A program made the translations under genes and the position numbers. A stretch of 64,000 bases of DNA. It comes from Chryseobacterium sp. 52. Its GTDB lineage: Bacteria; Bacteroidota; Bacteroidia; Flavobacteriales; Weeksellaceae. Location of the stretch: positions 2,832,001 through 2,896,000 of the forward strand of contig NZ_PEEX01000001.1 in assembly GCF_002754245.1 (NCBI RefSeq). Direction: 5' to 3'. Positions 51,986-60,479 of this stretch are shown here, piece after piece; the stretch's first letter is position 1, and each line of letters begins with the position of its first letter. The notes under the pieces were generated by a model. That model was not told the origin of the DNA and did no database searches. It saw nothing but the letters and a program-made list of their open reading frames with translations.

Positions 51986-52309
51986 CTATCCGCCGACTCT
52001 TTTGGTTTTATATCCCATTTCTTTAAGGATATTCATTATTTTGTCACGGTTATCCCCCTGAATAATGATCGTTCCGTCTTTCTCTGAACCGCCTATTCCT
52101 AAGGTGGTTTTTATTTTCTTGGAAATTTTTTTTAAATCTTCCTCGCTGCCTTCCCAGCCCTCAACAACTGTTACAGGCTTACCGTTTCTGCCTTTTTTCT
52201 CAAATTTGCACACCAATGGTTCCTGCTGCTTAAATTCCTCTTTAGGCATTTCAAAATCCTTTTCCTCATGTTCAGGAAAAAGGTTCTTTAGCTGATCTCG
52301 TAAATCCAT
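51986..52309 (-). CDS. SUI1-family translation initiation factor (YciH-like)
   Basis: A 107-residue protein. Residues about 40-105 form the SUI1/eIF1 domain: KPVTVVEGWEGSEEDLKKISKKIKT-like strand-helix, LGIGGSEKDGTIIIQGDNRD and the end MGYKTKRVGG. The N-terminal 35 residues are acidic and probably flexible. Bacterial homologues affect start-codon fidelity. It is convergent with the LRR gene, with only 2 bases between the stops. Confidence 0.9.
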   Translation of the reverse strand: MDLRDQLKNLFPEHEEKDFEMPKEEFKQQEPLVCKFEKKGRNGKPVTVVEGWEGSEEDLKKISKKIKTTLGIGGSEKDGTIIIQGDNRDKIMNILKEMGYKTKRVGG

Positions 52310-52428
52310 AAAGCAAAATTAAATAATAATTTATAAAACTACACCAGCAGGCCTGAAAATTAGTTCCCCGATTTCTATTTTTATTATGAACAGCAATAAT
52401 CTGCATAGAGTGATCTGTGATTTTTTTC

Positions 52429-52571
52429 AACCACAAAAGTCGCAAAAGTTTTTCAACAAGCTGCTTTTTTAAGTTAAAAGCCTGACGGATAAAAGCTCAC
52501 TTAAGTTTAGATAAAAATCAAAGATTTTTATCTAAATAATAAAATCTGCTTAATCTGAGAAATCTGCGGGA
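52429..52571 (-). repeat. Intergenic repeat, copy 2: modules C-A-B on the minus strand
   Basis: Reverse-strand order is C (52571-52542), A (52529-52489) and B (52451-52429). Each module closely matches its counterpart at 2394-2530, but the order is a cyclic permutation (A-B-C there). Within A the segment ATAAAAATC-AAAGATTTTTAT is itself a palindrome. Confidence 0.7.
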
Positions 52572-52780
52572 AATCAAAAAAACTAACCATTAAAGTTTTG
52601 TAAGAATATAAAGTTGAGATATACTTCAGGTGATCCAGCTAGAAAAAACGATTTTTCTTATCGTCTTCATTGCTCTTAAAGGTTTAAAAAACTAATTGAA
52701 CAATAATCTGTGTCATTTATAAAATGTGTAGGAGGTAATAAAATAAACCTTTCAAATTCTTCCATTCATCGGAAATTAGG

Positions 52781-52788
52781 TAAATTTG
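52781..52788 (+). promoter_or_regulatory. gpmI -7 box
   Basis: TAAATTTG, exact TAnnTTTG match, 21 bases before the ATG. Confidence 0.5.
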
Positions 52789-52809
52789 TGTAACAAAAAG
52801 TTATAGAAA

Positions 52810-54351
52810 ATGTCAAAAAAAGCAATATTAGCAATCCTTGACGGATGGGGACTGGGAACCAATCCAGAAGTTTCTGCCTTAGAAAAAGCAAACACTCCAT
52901 TTATAGACAGCTGTTACCAGAAATTCCCACATACCACACTTGAAGCCAGCGGCCTGGCTGTAGGACTTCCTCTCGGACAAATGGGGAATTCTGAAGTAGG
53001 ACATATGAATTTAGGCGCAGGAAGAGTGGTATACCAGAATCTTGTGAAACTGAATATGGCTGTTGAAAACGGAACACTGGGACAGCAGCAGATTATTCAG
53101 GATGCCTTCGATTATGCTAAAAGAGAAAATAAAAAACTACACTTCATCGGGCTTGTTTCCAATGGTGGTGTACACTCACATATCAATCACTTAAAAGGAT
53201 TACTGACCGCTGCTCAGGAGTTCGGACTGCATGAAAATATTTTCGTACACGCATTTACAGACGGAAGAGACTGTGATCCGCATTCGGGACTTGGATTTAT
53301 AGAAGAGCTTCAGGATCATATGGCAATCACCGTAGGTAAACTGGCAACCGTGATTGGAAGATATTACGCAATGGACCGTGATAAAAGATGGGAACGTGTA
53401 AAACTGGCATACGATGCTATGGTAGATGGAGTAGGACTGGAAACGACAGATGCTTTGGCAGCCATTCAATCTTCTTATGATAATAATGTTACCGATGAAT
53501 TCTTAAAGCCAATTATTCTCGTTAATACAACAGAAACAGGAAACCTTGTGCCTGTAGCTAAAATCATAGACGGCGATGTGGTGATCTGTTTCAATTTCCG
53601 TACAGACAGAGGAAGAGAGATCACAGAAGTTCTTTGCCAGAAAGATTTCCCGGACTTCTTTATGCATAAACTGAATCTTCATTATATTACTTTAACAAAC
53701 TATGATAAAACCTACCAGAATGTACAGGTGGTTTTTGATGAAGAAGTATTGAAGGAAACGATGGGAGAAATTCTTGAAAGAAATGGTAAAACGCAGATAA
53801 GAATTGCTGAAACAGAAAAATACCCTCACGTAACATTCTTTTTCTCCGGAGGCAGAGAGGAAGAGTTCAACGGTGAAAGAAGACTTCTGTGCCCAAGCCC
53901 GAAAGATGTTCCTACCTATGATCTTAAACCGGAAATGTCTGCTTACGATATTACAAATATCATTGTGCCGGAACTGGAAAACGGTACCGCTGACTTTGTC
54001 TGCCTGAATTTTGCCAATACAGATATGGTAGGGCATACCGGAGTTTTTGAAGCCGCTGTAAAAGCAGCCGAAACAGTAGATAAATGTATTGAAAAAGTAG
54101 CAACTACAGCTTATGAGAACGGATATGCCGTATTTATTTTGGCAGACCACGGAAATTCAGATGTAATGATCAATCCGGATGGTACCCCTAATACACAGCA
54201 TTCTACCAACCTTGTTCCGTTTATTGTAATGGATAAAGAACATACATGGAATTTGAAGCCTGGAAAACTGGGTGATGTTGCCCCAACTATTTTAAAGGTA
54301 ATGGGAGTGGGAATTCCGGAAATAATGACAGGAGATATTCTGGTGAGTTAA
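52810..54351 (+). CDS. gpmI: 2,3-bisphosphoglycerate-independent phosphoglycerate mutase
   Basis: A 513-residue enzyme of the alkaline phosphatase superfamily. The N-terminus AILAILDGWGLG gives the first metal-binding Asp (D11), and the phosphorylated serine is S61 in QMGNSEVGHMNLGAGR. HAFTDGRDCDPHSG, YAMDRDKRWER, FNFRTDRGREIT and the late metal sites FVCLNFANTDMVGHTG and FILADHGNSD are all present. It interconverts 3- and 2-phosphoglycerate in glycolysis and gluconeogenesis, usually with manganese. It is monocistronic with its own promoter and terminator. Confidence 0.96.
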   Translation: MSKKAILAILDGWGLGTNPEVSALEKANTPFIDSCYQKFPHTTLEASGLAVGLPLGQMGNSEVGHMNLGAGRVVYQNLVKLNMAVENGTLGQQQIIQDAFDYAKRENKKLHFIGLVSNGGVHSHINHLKGLLTAAQEFGLHENIFVHAFTDGRDCDPHSGLGFIEELQDHMAITVGKLATVIGRYYAMDRDKRWERVKLAYDAMVDGVGLETTDALAAIQSSYDNNVTDEFLKPIILVNTTETGNLVPVAKIIDGDVVICFNFRTDRGREITEVLCQKDFPDFFMHKLNLHYITLTNYDKTYQNVQVVFDEEVLKETMGEILERNGKTQIRIAETEKYPHVTFFFSGGREEEFNGERRLLCPSPKDVPTYDLKPEMSAYDITNIIVPELENGTADFVCLNFANTDMVGHTGVFEAAVKAAETVDKCIEKVATTAYENGYAVFILADHGNSDVMINPDGTPNTQHSTNLVPFIVMDKEHTWNLKPGKLGDVAPTILKVMGVGIPEIMTGDILVS

Positions 54352-54371
54352 AAATTCAATAATAATGTCAT

Positions 54372-54406
54372 AAAAATGCCGTTGTAATAGAGATGGCGGC
54401 ATTTTT
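54372..54406 (+). terminator. gpmI terminator
   Basis: Ten-base stem AAAAATGCCG / CGGCATTTTT with a 15-base loop, 20 bases after the gpmI stop. Confidence 0.75.
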
Positions 54407-54472
54407 GTATGATTTATATCAGTCATTGTATGGGTTGCATATGTTATTATGCGGCAAATAATAAATAAATCA

Positions 54473-54480
54473 TATCTTTG
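54473..54480 (+). promoter_or_regulatory. -7 box of the desaturase gene
   Basis: TATCTTTG, exact match to TAnnTTTG, 22 bases before the ATG at 54503. Its position rules out the upstream in-frame ATG at 54449 as the main start. Confidence 0.55.
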
Positions 54481-54502
54481 TAAATTAAATCCACATAGTA
54501 AA

Positions 54503-55483
54503 ATGTATCAAAAGCTTGTCAGAAAAGAAGTAATGGGAATATTGGAAAAGGAGGTTGGTTCTTTTCTGGATAAATTTTTAACGCCAGTTGAAAAGATCTG
54601 GCAGCCCTCCGACTATCTTCCGGATCCATCAAGCTCTGATTTTAAATACGATTTAGAAGAAATTCAAACTTTTGCCCGTGAAATGCCTTACGATTTGTTC
54701 GTAACTCTGATTGGTGACTGTATCACAGAAGAAGCTCTGCCATCTTACGAATCTTGGTTGATGGGAGTAGACGGAGTTGATCAGGAGCAGAAAGAAATCG
54801 GTTGGGCCAGCTGGGTAAGAGCATGGACTGGTGAAGAAAACAGACATGGAGATCTTTTGGGCAAATATCTTTATTTGTGCGGAAGAGTGAACATGAGAGA
54901 ATTGGAAGTTACCACTCAATATCTGATCAATGACGGTTTTGATTTAGGAACAAGTATGGATCCTTACAGAAACTTCGTTTATACAAGTTTTCAGGAAACC
55001 GCAACTAATATCTCTCACAGAAGAGTAGGTACACTGGCAAAACAGTCAGGAAACGGAAAACTGGCTAAAATGTGTGGTGTAATTGCAGCAGATGAAGCAA
55101 GACACGCAAAAGCATACAAATATTTTGTTGCCAGAATTTTAGAAATAGATCCTTCAGAAATGATCCTGGCATTTGAAGATATGATGCGTAAAAAGATCGT
55201 AATGCCGGCTCACATGATGAGACAATCGGGTCAGAAAGCAGGTGAACTTTGGGGGCATTTCTCGGATGCAGCACAGAGATGTATGGTATATACAGGTCAG
55301 GATTATATCAATATTATGAAAGACTTATTAGATGAGTGGAAAATTGAGCACGTAAAAGGGCTTAATGAAAAAGCTGAAAAAGCTCAGGAATATTTAATGA
55401 AACTTCCTGCGAGACTTCAGAGAATAACGGACAGAATTTCAACTCCTGATCTTCAGTTCCAGTTTAAATGGGTGAAAAGCTAA
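54503..55483 (+). CDS. Acyl-ACP desaturase (fatty acid desaturase type 2)
   Basis: A 326-residue soluble di-iron enzyme. The two iron-binding EExxH-type motifs are EENRHG (E112, H115) and DEARHAKAY (E198, H201), with E77 in CITEEALP and E165 in FQETATNISHRR completing the site, as in plant stearoyl-ACP delta-9 desaturase. It introduces a cis double bond into acyl-ACP using O2 and ferredoxin, and so sets membrane fluidity. The start at 54503 is chosen because a -7 box lies just before it and the longer N-terminus is unlike the family. Confidence 0.9.
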   Translation: MYQKLVRKEVMGILEKEVGSFLDKFLTPVEKIWQPSDYLPDPSSSDFKYDLEEIQTFAREMPYDLFVTLIGDCITEEALPSYESWLMGVDGVDQEQKEIGWASWVRAWTGEENRHGDLLGKYLYLCGRVNMRELEVTTQYLINDGFDLGTSMDPYRNFVYTSFQETATNISHRRVGTLAKQSGNGKLAKMCGVIAADEARHAKAYKYFVARILEIDPSEMILAFEDMMRKKIVMPAHMMRQSGQKAGELWGHFSDAAQRCMVYTGQDYINIMKDLLDEWKIEHVKGLNEKAEKAQEYLMKLPARLQRITDRISTPDLQFQFKWVKS

Positions 55484-55510
55484 TTCCACATCATTAAATT
55501 ATAAAAACTT

Positions 55511-55537
55511 AAGAGTGCCATCGTTTTGGGCACTCTT
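55511..55537 (+). terminator. Desaturase terminator
   Basis: Nine-base stem AAGAGTGCC / GGCACTCTT with a nine-base loop and a TTTTT tract. Its loop contains the -33 TTTG of the next promoter. Confidence 0.78.
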
Positions 55538-55554
55538 TTTATTTCTTATCTTTG
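55525..55554 (+). promoter_or_regulatory. Promoter of the HAD phosphatase gene
   Basis: TTTG at 55525-55528, 18-base spacer, TATCTTTG at 55547-55554, 22 bases before the ATG at 55577. It overlaps the preceding terminator. Confidence 0.6.
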
Positions 55555-55576
55555 CAAAGCTAAAATAAAGGACAAA

Positions 55577-56008
55577 ATGTTAAACAATAAAAAAATTGCT
55601 GTTGATTTTGACGGAACTATCGTTGATGATGCATATCCGGCAATTGGTAAAGCGAAAATTTTTGCTTTCGAAACATTAAAAAGACTTCAGGCAGAAGGAT
55701 ATAGGTTAATCCTTTGGACATACAGACATGGAAAGACCTTAGATGAAGCCGTGGAATTCTGTAAAAATAATGGCGTTGAATTTTATGCCGTCAACTCAAG
55801 CTTTGAAGGAGAAGTTTTCGATTCTGAAAATCAATCCAGAAAACTGGATGCAGACTGGTTCATTGATGACAGAAATTTAGGGGGATTTCCAGGCTGGGGC
55901 GAAATTTATAATATTATCCAGGAAAGAATAGAATTCCGTGTAGAAGGAAAAGAAGTTCTGGCTTATTCAAAACTTAAAAAAGAAAAGAAAAAAGGACTTT
56001 TCTGGTAA
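55577..56008 (+). CDS. HAD-superfamily hydrolase
   Basis: A 143-residue small HAD phosphatase. Motif I is IAVDFDGTIVDD with nucleophile D10 and acid/base D12; motif II threonine is T48 in LILWTYRHG; the acidic motif is DADWFIDDRN with D97-D98. There is almost no cap domain, so it may act on large substrates or small sugars. A frame beginning at 55526 would add 17 residues, but the promoter overlaps it, so 55577 is preferred. The physiological substrate is unknown. Confidence 0.85.
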   Translation: MLNNKKIAVDFDGTIVDDAYPAIGKAKIFAFETLKRLQAEGYRLILWTYRHGKTLDEAVEFCKNNGVEFYAVNSSFEGEVFDSENQSRKLDADWFIDDRNLGGFPGWGEIYNIIQERIEFRVEGKEVLAYSKLKKEKKKGLFW

Positions 56009-56159
56009 CAATTAAAAATAGAAAAGAAACTGGAGATTAGAAATTAGTTTTTTAATGCTGTTTCTTTGTTTAAAACTTTATCAGAAAACCGTAGATGTTC
56101 AGAAAGCTATCATTTAATCATAGTTTTAAATATACATTAAGTTGTAGTCTGACTTCTGG

Positions 56160-56180
56160 CATCTAATATCTAACATCTAA
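56160..56180. repeat. Three tandem YATCTAA heptamers
   Basis: CATCTAA TATCTAA CATCTAA directly upstream of the map start. The region 56009-56184 otherwise holds no gene. Whether this is a chance motif, a slippage-prone tract or part of a dispersed family is not clear. Confidence 0.4.
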
Positions 56181-56184
56181 AAAA

Positions 56185-56994
56185 ATGATTCAATTAAAAA
56201 CAATAGAGGAACTTCGCCTGATGAAGGAGAGTGCTCACCTGGTTTCCAAAACACTGGGAATGCTTGCGAAAGAAATAAAACCGGGAATCAATACTTTATA
56301 TCTTGATAAACTGGCTCACGATTTTATTAAAGATCATGGGGCTGAACCGGCTTTCTTAGGATACGGAGGTTTTCCGAATTCTTTGTGTATTTCTCCAAAT
56401 GATCAGGTTGTTCACGGGTTTCCCAATAATGACATTATACAAGAAGGAGATGTTCTTTCCGTAGACTGTGGGGTTATTTTGAACGGTTTTGTAGGAGATC
56501 ATGCCTATACATTTGAAATCGGTGAAGTAAAACCGGAAGTTAAAAAACTTTTGCAGGTAACTAAAGAATCTCTTTACAAAGGGATTGAGCAGTGTGTAAG
56601 AGGAAAAAGAATCGGAGATATTTCCCATGCAATCCAGACTTATTGCGAGAAAGAAGGCTACGGTGTAGTGAAAGAACTTGTAGGACACGGTCTTGGAAGA
56701 AAAATGCATGAAGATCCGCAGGTTCCGAATTATGGAAAACAGGGAAGCGGAAAAGTAATCAAAGACGGTCTTGCGATAGCTATCGAACCCATGGTAAACC
56801 TTGGAACGGAAAAAGTGAAATTTCATAATGATGGCTGGACAGTAACGACTTTGGATAATCTGCCTTCTGCACACTTTGAGCATGATGTAGCGGTAATCAA
56901 CGGTAAACCGGTATTGCTTTCTACATTCAAATATGTTTACGAAGCTTTGGGCATTGTAAGTGACGAAGAAAAGCCATTCCAATTGGATTTTTAA
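56185..56994 (+). CDS. map: Methionine aminopeptidase, type I
   Basis: A 269-residue metalloenzyme of the pita-bread fold. All five metal ligands are present: D94, D105, H168, E201 and E232, and the substrate-binding H78, matching the E. coli enzyme with an offset of about three. Motifs are SVDCGVILNGFVGDHAYTF, GHGLGRKMHEDP and IEPMVNLG. It removes the initiator methionine from new proteins in the cytoplasm and should be essential. The stop overlaps the next ATG by one base (TAATG), so the two genes are coupled. Confidence 0.95.
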   Translation: MIQLKTIEELRLMKESAHLVSKTLGMLAKEIKPGINTLYLDKLAHDFIKDHGAEPAFLGYGGFPNSLCISPNDQVVHGFPNNDIIQEGDVLSVDCGVILNGFVGDHAYTFEIGEVKPEVKKLLQVTKESLYKGIEQCVRGKRIGDISHAIQTYCEKEGYGVVKELVGHGLGRKMHEDPQVPNYGKQGSGKVIKDGLAIAIEPMVNLGTEKVKFHNDGWTVTTLDNLPSAHFEHDVAVINGKPVLLSTFKYVYEALGIVSDEEKPFQLDF

Positions 56995-57761
56995 TGAAGA
57001 AAGTAACCAAACTTTTACTCAATAAAATACCCCGCCCCATGCTTATCAAAATAAGTATCTGGGCGAGGCCGCTTATCTATCAGTTTTTCAAAGGAGATGA
57101 ATTTTATGATCCTATCGACGGCAAATCGTATCGGAAATTCCTTCCTTACGGCTATGGAAAGCAGCGTGAAAATGCATTGTCTCCGGGAACATTGAGTTTG
57201 GAGAGACACCGTCAGATGTGGCTTTATCTTCAAAATGAGACCGATTTTTTCATTAAAAATGCTAAAGTTCTGCATATTGCTCCCGAACAGGAATTTCTGA
57301 GGAAATTCAAGATGATGAGAAATCTGGATTATATTTCTGCAGATTTGTTTTCGCCAATCGTAGACGTAAAAGCAGATATCCTTGATTTACCTTTTGCCGA
57401 TGAAAGCTTTGATGTTGTTTTCTGCAACCACGTTCTGGAACATATTGAGGACGATGCAAAAGCCATCAGTGAGCTTTACAGGGTAATGAGACCCGGAGGC
57501 TGGGGGATTTTTCAGGTTCCGATGAGAAACTCTCTGGAGAAGACCTATGAAGATTTCTCTATCAAAGATCCTAAAGAACGTCAGAAACATTTTGGACAGT
57601 ACGACCATGTCCGCTGGTACGGAATGGATTATTTTGACCGTCTGCGAAAAGCAGGCTTTGAAACAGAGCCGAATTTCTACTCTCAGAATTTTTCAGAAGA
57701 AGAAATCAAAAAATACGGGTTGAGACACAACGAGATTTTACCTGTAGTTTTCAAAAAATAA
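56994..57761 (+). CDS. Class I SAM-dependent methyltransferase
   Basis: A 255-residue methyltransferase. The SAM-binding region runs from KVLHIAPEQEFLRKF near 90 through DLPFADESFDVVFCNHVLEH near 130 to ELYRVMRPGGWGIFQVPM near 160, the Methyltransf_11 pattern. The motif I glycines are replaced (HIAPEQ instead of GxGxG), as in a known subset. The N-terminus is basic and hydrophobic (LLNKIPRPMLIKISIWARPLIYQFF), perhaps membrane-associating. It is coupled to map. The substrate is unknown; a lipid or small molecule is possible. Confidence 0.83.
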   Translation: MKKVTKLLLNKIPRPMLIKISIWARPLIYQFFKGDEFYDPIDGKSYRKFLPYGYGKQRENALSPGTLSLERHRQMWLYLQNETDFFIKNAKVLHIAPEQEFLRKFKMMRNLDYISADLFSPIVDVKADILDLPFADESFDVVFCNHVLEHIEDDAKAISELYRVMRPGGWGIFQVPMRNSLEKTYEDFSIKDPKERQKHFGQYDHVRWYGMDYFDRLRKAGFETEPNFYSQNFSEEEIKKYGLRHNEILPVVFKK

Positions 57762-57766
57762 AATAG

Positions 57767-57795
57767 CCGCCTTCATTCAATTGAAGGCGGTTTTG
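57767..57795 (+). terminator. Terminator of the map-methyltransferase unit
   Basis: Eight-base GC-rich stem CCGCCTTC / GAAGGCGG with loop ATTCAATT, then TTTTGTTTTA, immediately after the stop. Confidence 0.85.
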
Positions 57796-58106
57796 TTTTA
57801 ATAGTTAAAGCTTTTCGATTAACGGATAATGCATCGCACAGTTATGCATAAGGAATAAGATTTATTTTTTCTATCACTCAATAAGTTGACCATTTTATAA
57901 GGTTAATTTATTTAAGTTTGACTCCCACAAATGATATCAAAAAAGTGAGATGAATATAATATCTCGTACATTCTGAATGCATATCAGATGACAATATTTA
58001 TTGAACTCAATAGAAGTTTTACTTAAAGTTCAAGAGCCTTCCTCAGAAGTTATGAAGGCCTATATTGTATTCATAACAAAAAGGATGAATTTTTTAAAAT
58101 ATACAT
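57796..58106. other. Intergenic region upstream of the secreted 373-residue protein
   Basis: No supported gene. A TAAGTTTG box at 57913-57920 matches the -7 consensus but lies 186 bases before the next start. The 68-codon frame at 58001-58207 overlaps the real gene and looks accidental. Confidence 0.4.
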
Positions 58107-59228
58107 ATGAAAAAAAATACAATTTTAAAAGCAATGTTCCTGCTTTTCTTCTCCCTGTATCTGAATATCCACGCACAGAGTCTTTTGTGGCACAGCGGAG
58201 ACATTAGTCAAAATGAAGAAAAACTGTTAGAAGCTTTCAAAAAGTACCAAAAAAGTCCATCGAAAGAAAAACGCAAAACAGAATTTTTAACGGAATTTAA
58301 AGAACGGACAGCTTTTCACAATTCGGTAATTGATACTATAAAGAAAGAACCGGATGATAAAAAAGACTGGCTGAACTGGATTAACAGAATTCTTTCTCTA
58401 CAATATATCTATGATACGACATCCCCTATGCTTACTCAAAATAATATTCCCCAGAAGCAGTTTAATTCTGTTTTAGACAGTGTGAGGACCGTGGCTGTGA
58501 GAAATCTTTATGCTCAGGGAGTTAAAGTTCTTGATGACCGATCAGAATCTAATCATTATGCAAGGGCGTATCGAAAGCTTATTGTGGTACAGCAGCTTCA
58601 TCCCGGATATGAAAAAACAGAGGAGCTTTTGCAAGGTCTGAAACTGGAAGCCAATAAAACAGCGTATCTGAAGCCTTTGGAAATGAGTAATCAGGGAAAT
58701 TATTTTACAGTTTCTTTAGGCTCTTCCTCTATGGATGAATACGTGAGAGGGAAAATAACAAATGACATTAATCAGAAAGTGGTCGGTTTTAAAATTGAAG
58801 ATCAAGGCATTTCATTACCGGATTATGAAATTTCTTTAGATTGGAAAAATATTAATTTAAATAATAATGCAGACTTTAAGAATACATTCGAAAGAACCGC
58901 AAAAATGAATAACAATACAGTAAAAGCCTCAGTAACCTATGACACACAAAAGTTCAGTATCGCATCTTCTTTTGAAGTGATCATCAAAGACAAAACACAC
59001 GGAAGAATTATAGATTCAAGAGTTTTCAGTGCCGGAGATTTTGCTGATTATGTTACAGTTAGTTATACAGGTGACCAGGAGGCTCTGACTCATGACGACC
59101 TTGAAAAGATCAATGCCTCAAGATTTGCAAATGCAGGCAGTTTTAAACAGGATTTCATCAATTCTTTTTATGATCATCAATTACATCCGCTAATCTGTGG
59201 GTTTATTATTAAAACATTAGGCTGGTAG
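58107..59228 (+). CDS. Secreted protein of unknown function
   Basis: A 373-residue protein with a signal peptide at 1-23 (ending IHAQ). The mature N-terminal half (25-200) is helical and contains repeated charged helices (KLLEAFKKYQKSPSKEKR, ARAYRKLIVVQQLHPGYEK) reminiscent of TPR-type repeats. The C-terminal half is beta-rich, with regular strands from 205 to 340 (YFTVSLGSSSMDEYVRGKI). No lipobox or T9SS domain. I do not recognise the family. It is monocistronic; the nearest known neighbours are unrelated. Confidence 0.62.
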   Translation: MKKNTILKAMFLLFFSLYLNIHAQSLLWHSGDISQNEEKLLEAFKKYQKSPSKEKRKTEFLTEFKERTAFHNSVIDTIKKEPDDKKDWLNWINRILSLQYIYDTTSPMLTQNNIPQKQFNSVLDSVRTVAVRNLYAQGVKVLDDRSESNHYARAYRKLIVVQQLHPGYEKTEELLQGLKLEANKTAYLKPLEMSNQGNYFTVSLGSSSMDEYVRGKITNDINQKVVGFKIEDQGISLPDYEISLDWKNINLNNNADFKNTFERTAKMNNNTVKASVTYDTQKFSIASSFEVIIKDKTHGRIIDSRVFSAGDFADYVTVSYTGDQEALTHDDLEKINASRFANAGSFKQDFINSFYDHQLHPLICGFIIKTLGW

Positions 59229-59295
59229 ATTAAAGTTTAAGCTGAAAACAGTATCTCACGGGGATATTTAATATAGATAGAAGTTGTTTTTGATC

Positions 59296-59622
59296 TTAAT
59301 GTGACACAGATTTCAATCCCACCACAGAACCTATTAAGGTAATAATGAAAAATATTCTCCAGAAGCTTATGGGGTCCTTAAAAAAGAACATTCCCATCAG
59401 AGCGGTTCCTACAGCTCCTATTCCTGTCCACACGGCATAAGCCGTTCCGATTGGAAGGGTTTGGGTGGCCTTGATAAGCAACACCATACTGATCGTCATA
59501 GTCACTAAAAATCCGGCATACCAGCCATACATCTCGGATCCGGATGTTTCTTTGGCTTTTCCTAAACAAGATGCAAAAGCAACCTCAAATAACCCGGCGA
59601 TGATTAAAATAATCCAATTCAT
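59296..59622 (-). CDS. SMR-family exporter, SugE/Gdx-like
   Basis: A 108-residue protein with four transmembrane helices. The start at 59622 gives MNWIILIIAGLFEVAFASCLG, which contains the essential Glu14-equivalent (E13) of small multidrug resistance transporters; the frame from 59646 adds eight residues. TLPIGTAYAVWTGIGAVGTALMG is closest to the SugE/Gdx subgroup, which exports guanidinium with proton exchange, rather than to EmrE. It works as an antiparallel or dual-topology dimer in the inner membrane. It lies next to a Crp-like regulator on the same strand, 50 bases downstream of it. Confidence 0.87.
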   Translation of the reverse strand: MNWIILIIAGLFEVAFASCLGKAKETSGSEMYGWYAGFLVTMTISMVLLIKATQTLPIGTAYAVWTGIGAVGTALMGMFFFKDPISFWRIFFIITLIGSVVGLKSVSH

Positions 59623-59696
59623 TTTTTTAAATTTTCTCTCCTGCAAATTTCAGTATTTGAAAGGAAACAACATTTTACAATTGTTAAAAAATAAAT

Positions 59697-60260
59697 TTAT
59701 TTTATCTCTGCCCTGATTCTGCTTAAACTTACCTGTGTGATTCCAAGATAGGAGGCAATATGACCTAATTGAACTCTTTTCAGAAGATCAGATTTGTTGG
59801 CCATGAGATCTTTATAACGTTCCAGAGAGGTTTTAAACTGTCTTGAGATAATCAGCTCTTCTGTTTTTACAAGTTCCCTTTCTGCAAATTTTCTCCCCCA
59901 GTTGGCAATGTGTATGTCTTCATTGAAAAGTTTTCTGAGACTTTCCGTTTCCAGAGTATACAGATCGCAGTCTTCCAGAAGTTCAATACTTTCATATCCG
60001 GGCTTGTCTTCTACATAGCTTTTCATAGAAATTGCCGTCTCACCTTCACTTCCAAACCAGAACGTAATATCATTGTCGGCAGTGGAAGCGTAAGCACGTA
60101 CAATTCCTTTCCTGATAAAATAGATATGAGGAATGATCTTATCCGCTTCCATAAGGCAGAAATACTTAGGGTAGGAAACTTCAGTGATATGCTTTTTCAA
60201 GGAGGCTTTGGAAGCTTCGGGAAGGATGTAAATACGGTCAAGGATCTGGTCAATATCCAT
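59697..60260 (-). CDS. Crp/Fnr-family transcriptional regulator
   Basis: A 187-residue regulator. Residues about 5-115 form the cyclic-nucleotide-binding-like beta roll (HIYFIRKGIVRAYASTADND then ITFWFGSEGETAISMKSYV), but the PRA-type cAMP-contact Arg motif is not seen, so cAMP binding is doubtful. Residues about 145-187 (RVQLGHIASYLGITQVSLSRIRAEIK) are the C-terminal helix-turn-helix, a short form common in Bacteroidota. It lies just upstream of the SMR exporter gene on the same strand and may control it. There are no N-terminal cysteines for an FNR-type Fe-S cluster. Confidence 0.85.
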   Translation of the reverse strand: MDIDQILDRIYILPEASKASLKKHITEVSYPKYFCLMEADKIIPHIYFIRKGIVRAYASTADNDITFWFGSEGETAISMKSYVEDKPGYESIELLEDCDLYTLETESLRKLFNEDIHIANWGRKFAERELVKTEELIISRQFKTSLERYKDLMANKSDLLKRVQLGHIASYLGITQVSLSRIRAEIK

Positions 60261-60451
60261 AAAGAGAATTATAATGTCAAAAGTATAGGTTTTAAGACAT
60301 GCAATACAATAGTATTCTGTTCAATTTACAATTAAATAAAATAGATACAGGCAGAAACCATTCAAATCAATGGTATGGACAGATTATTAGGCAGATTAGT
60401 TTTTTCTTTTCTAAAAGTAGACTTAAAATGGGAAGACCAGTTTTGTTTTAG

Positions 60452-60459
60452 TAACTTTG
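60452..60459 (+). promoter_or_regulatory. era -7 box
   Basis: TAACTTTG, exact TAnnTTTG match, 20 bases before the ATG at 60480. It lies inside the longer open frame that begins at 60375 and so excludes that start. Confidence 0.5.
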
Positions 60460-60479
60460 CAGTTCGTAATATTATTTAT

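Larger units (their letters stand above)
52310..52809. other. Gene-free interval upstream of gpmI
   Basis: It holds repeat copy 2 (52429-52571) and the gpmI -7 box (52781-52788). I see no gene or RNA in the rest. Confidence 0.5.

Noticed and set aside
53692..54150. 152-codon open frame antisense to gpmI
   Set aside because: It shadows the metal-binding region of gpmI and its cysteine- and phenylalanine-rich translation is typical of antisense frames in this genome.
54449..54502. Longer N-terminus for the acyl-ACP desaturase
   Set aside because: The extension contains the -7 promoter box and reads unlike the family, so the ATG at 54503 is the start.
56356..56982. 208-codon open frame antisense to map
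   Set aside because: It lies fully within map in the opposite strand, has a Phe/Tyr/Ile-heavy composition and no recognisable motif, and map itself has all catalytic residues.
58001..58207. 68-codon open frame before the secreted 373-residue protein
   Set aside because: It overlaps the signal-peptide region of the real gene in another frame and has no motif.
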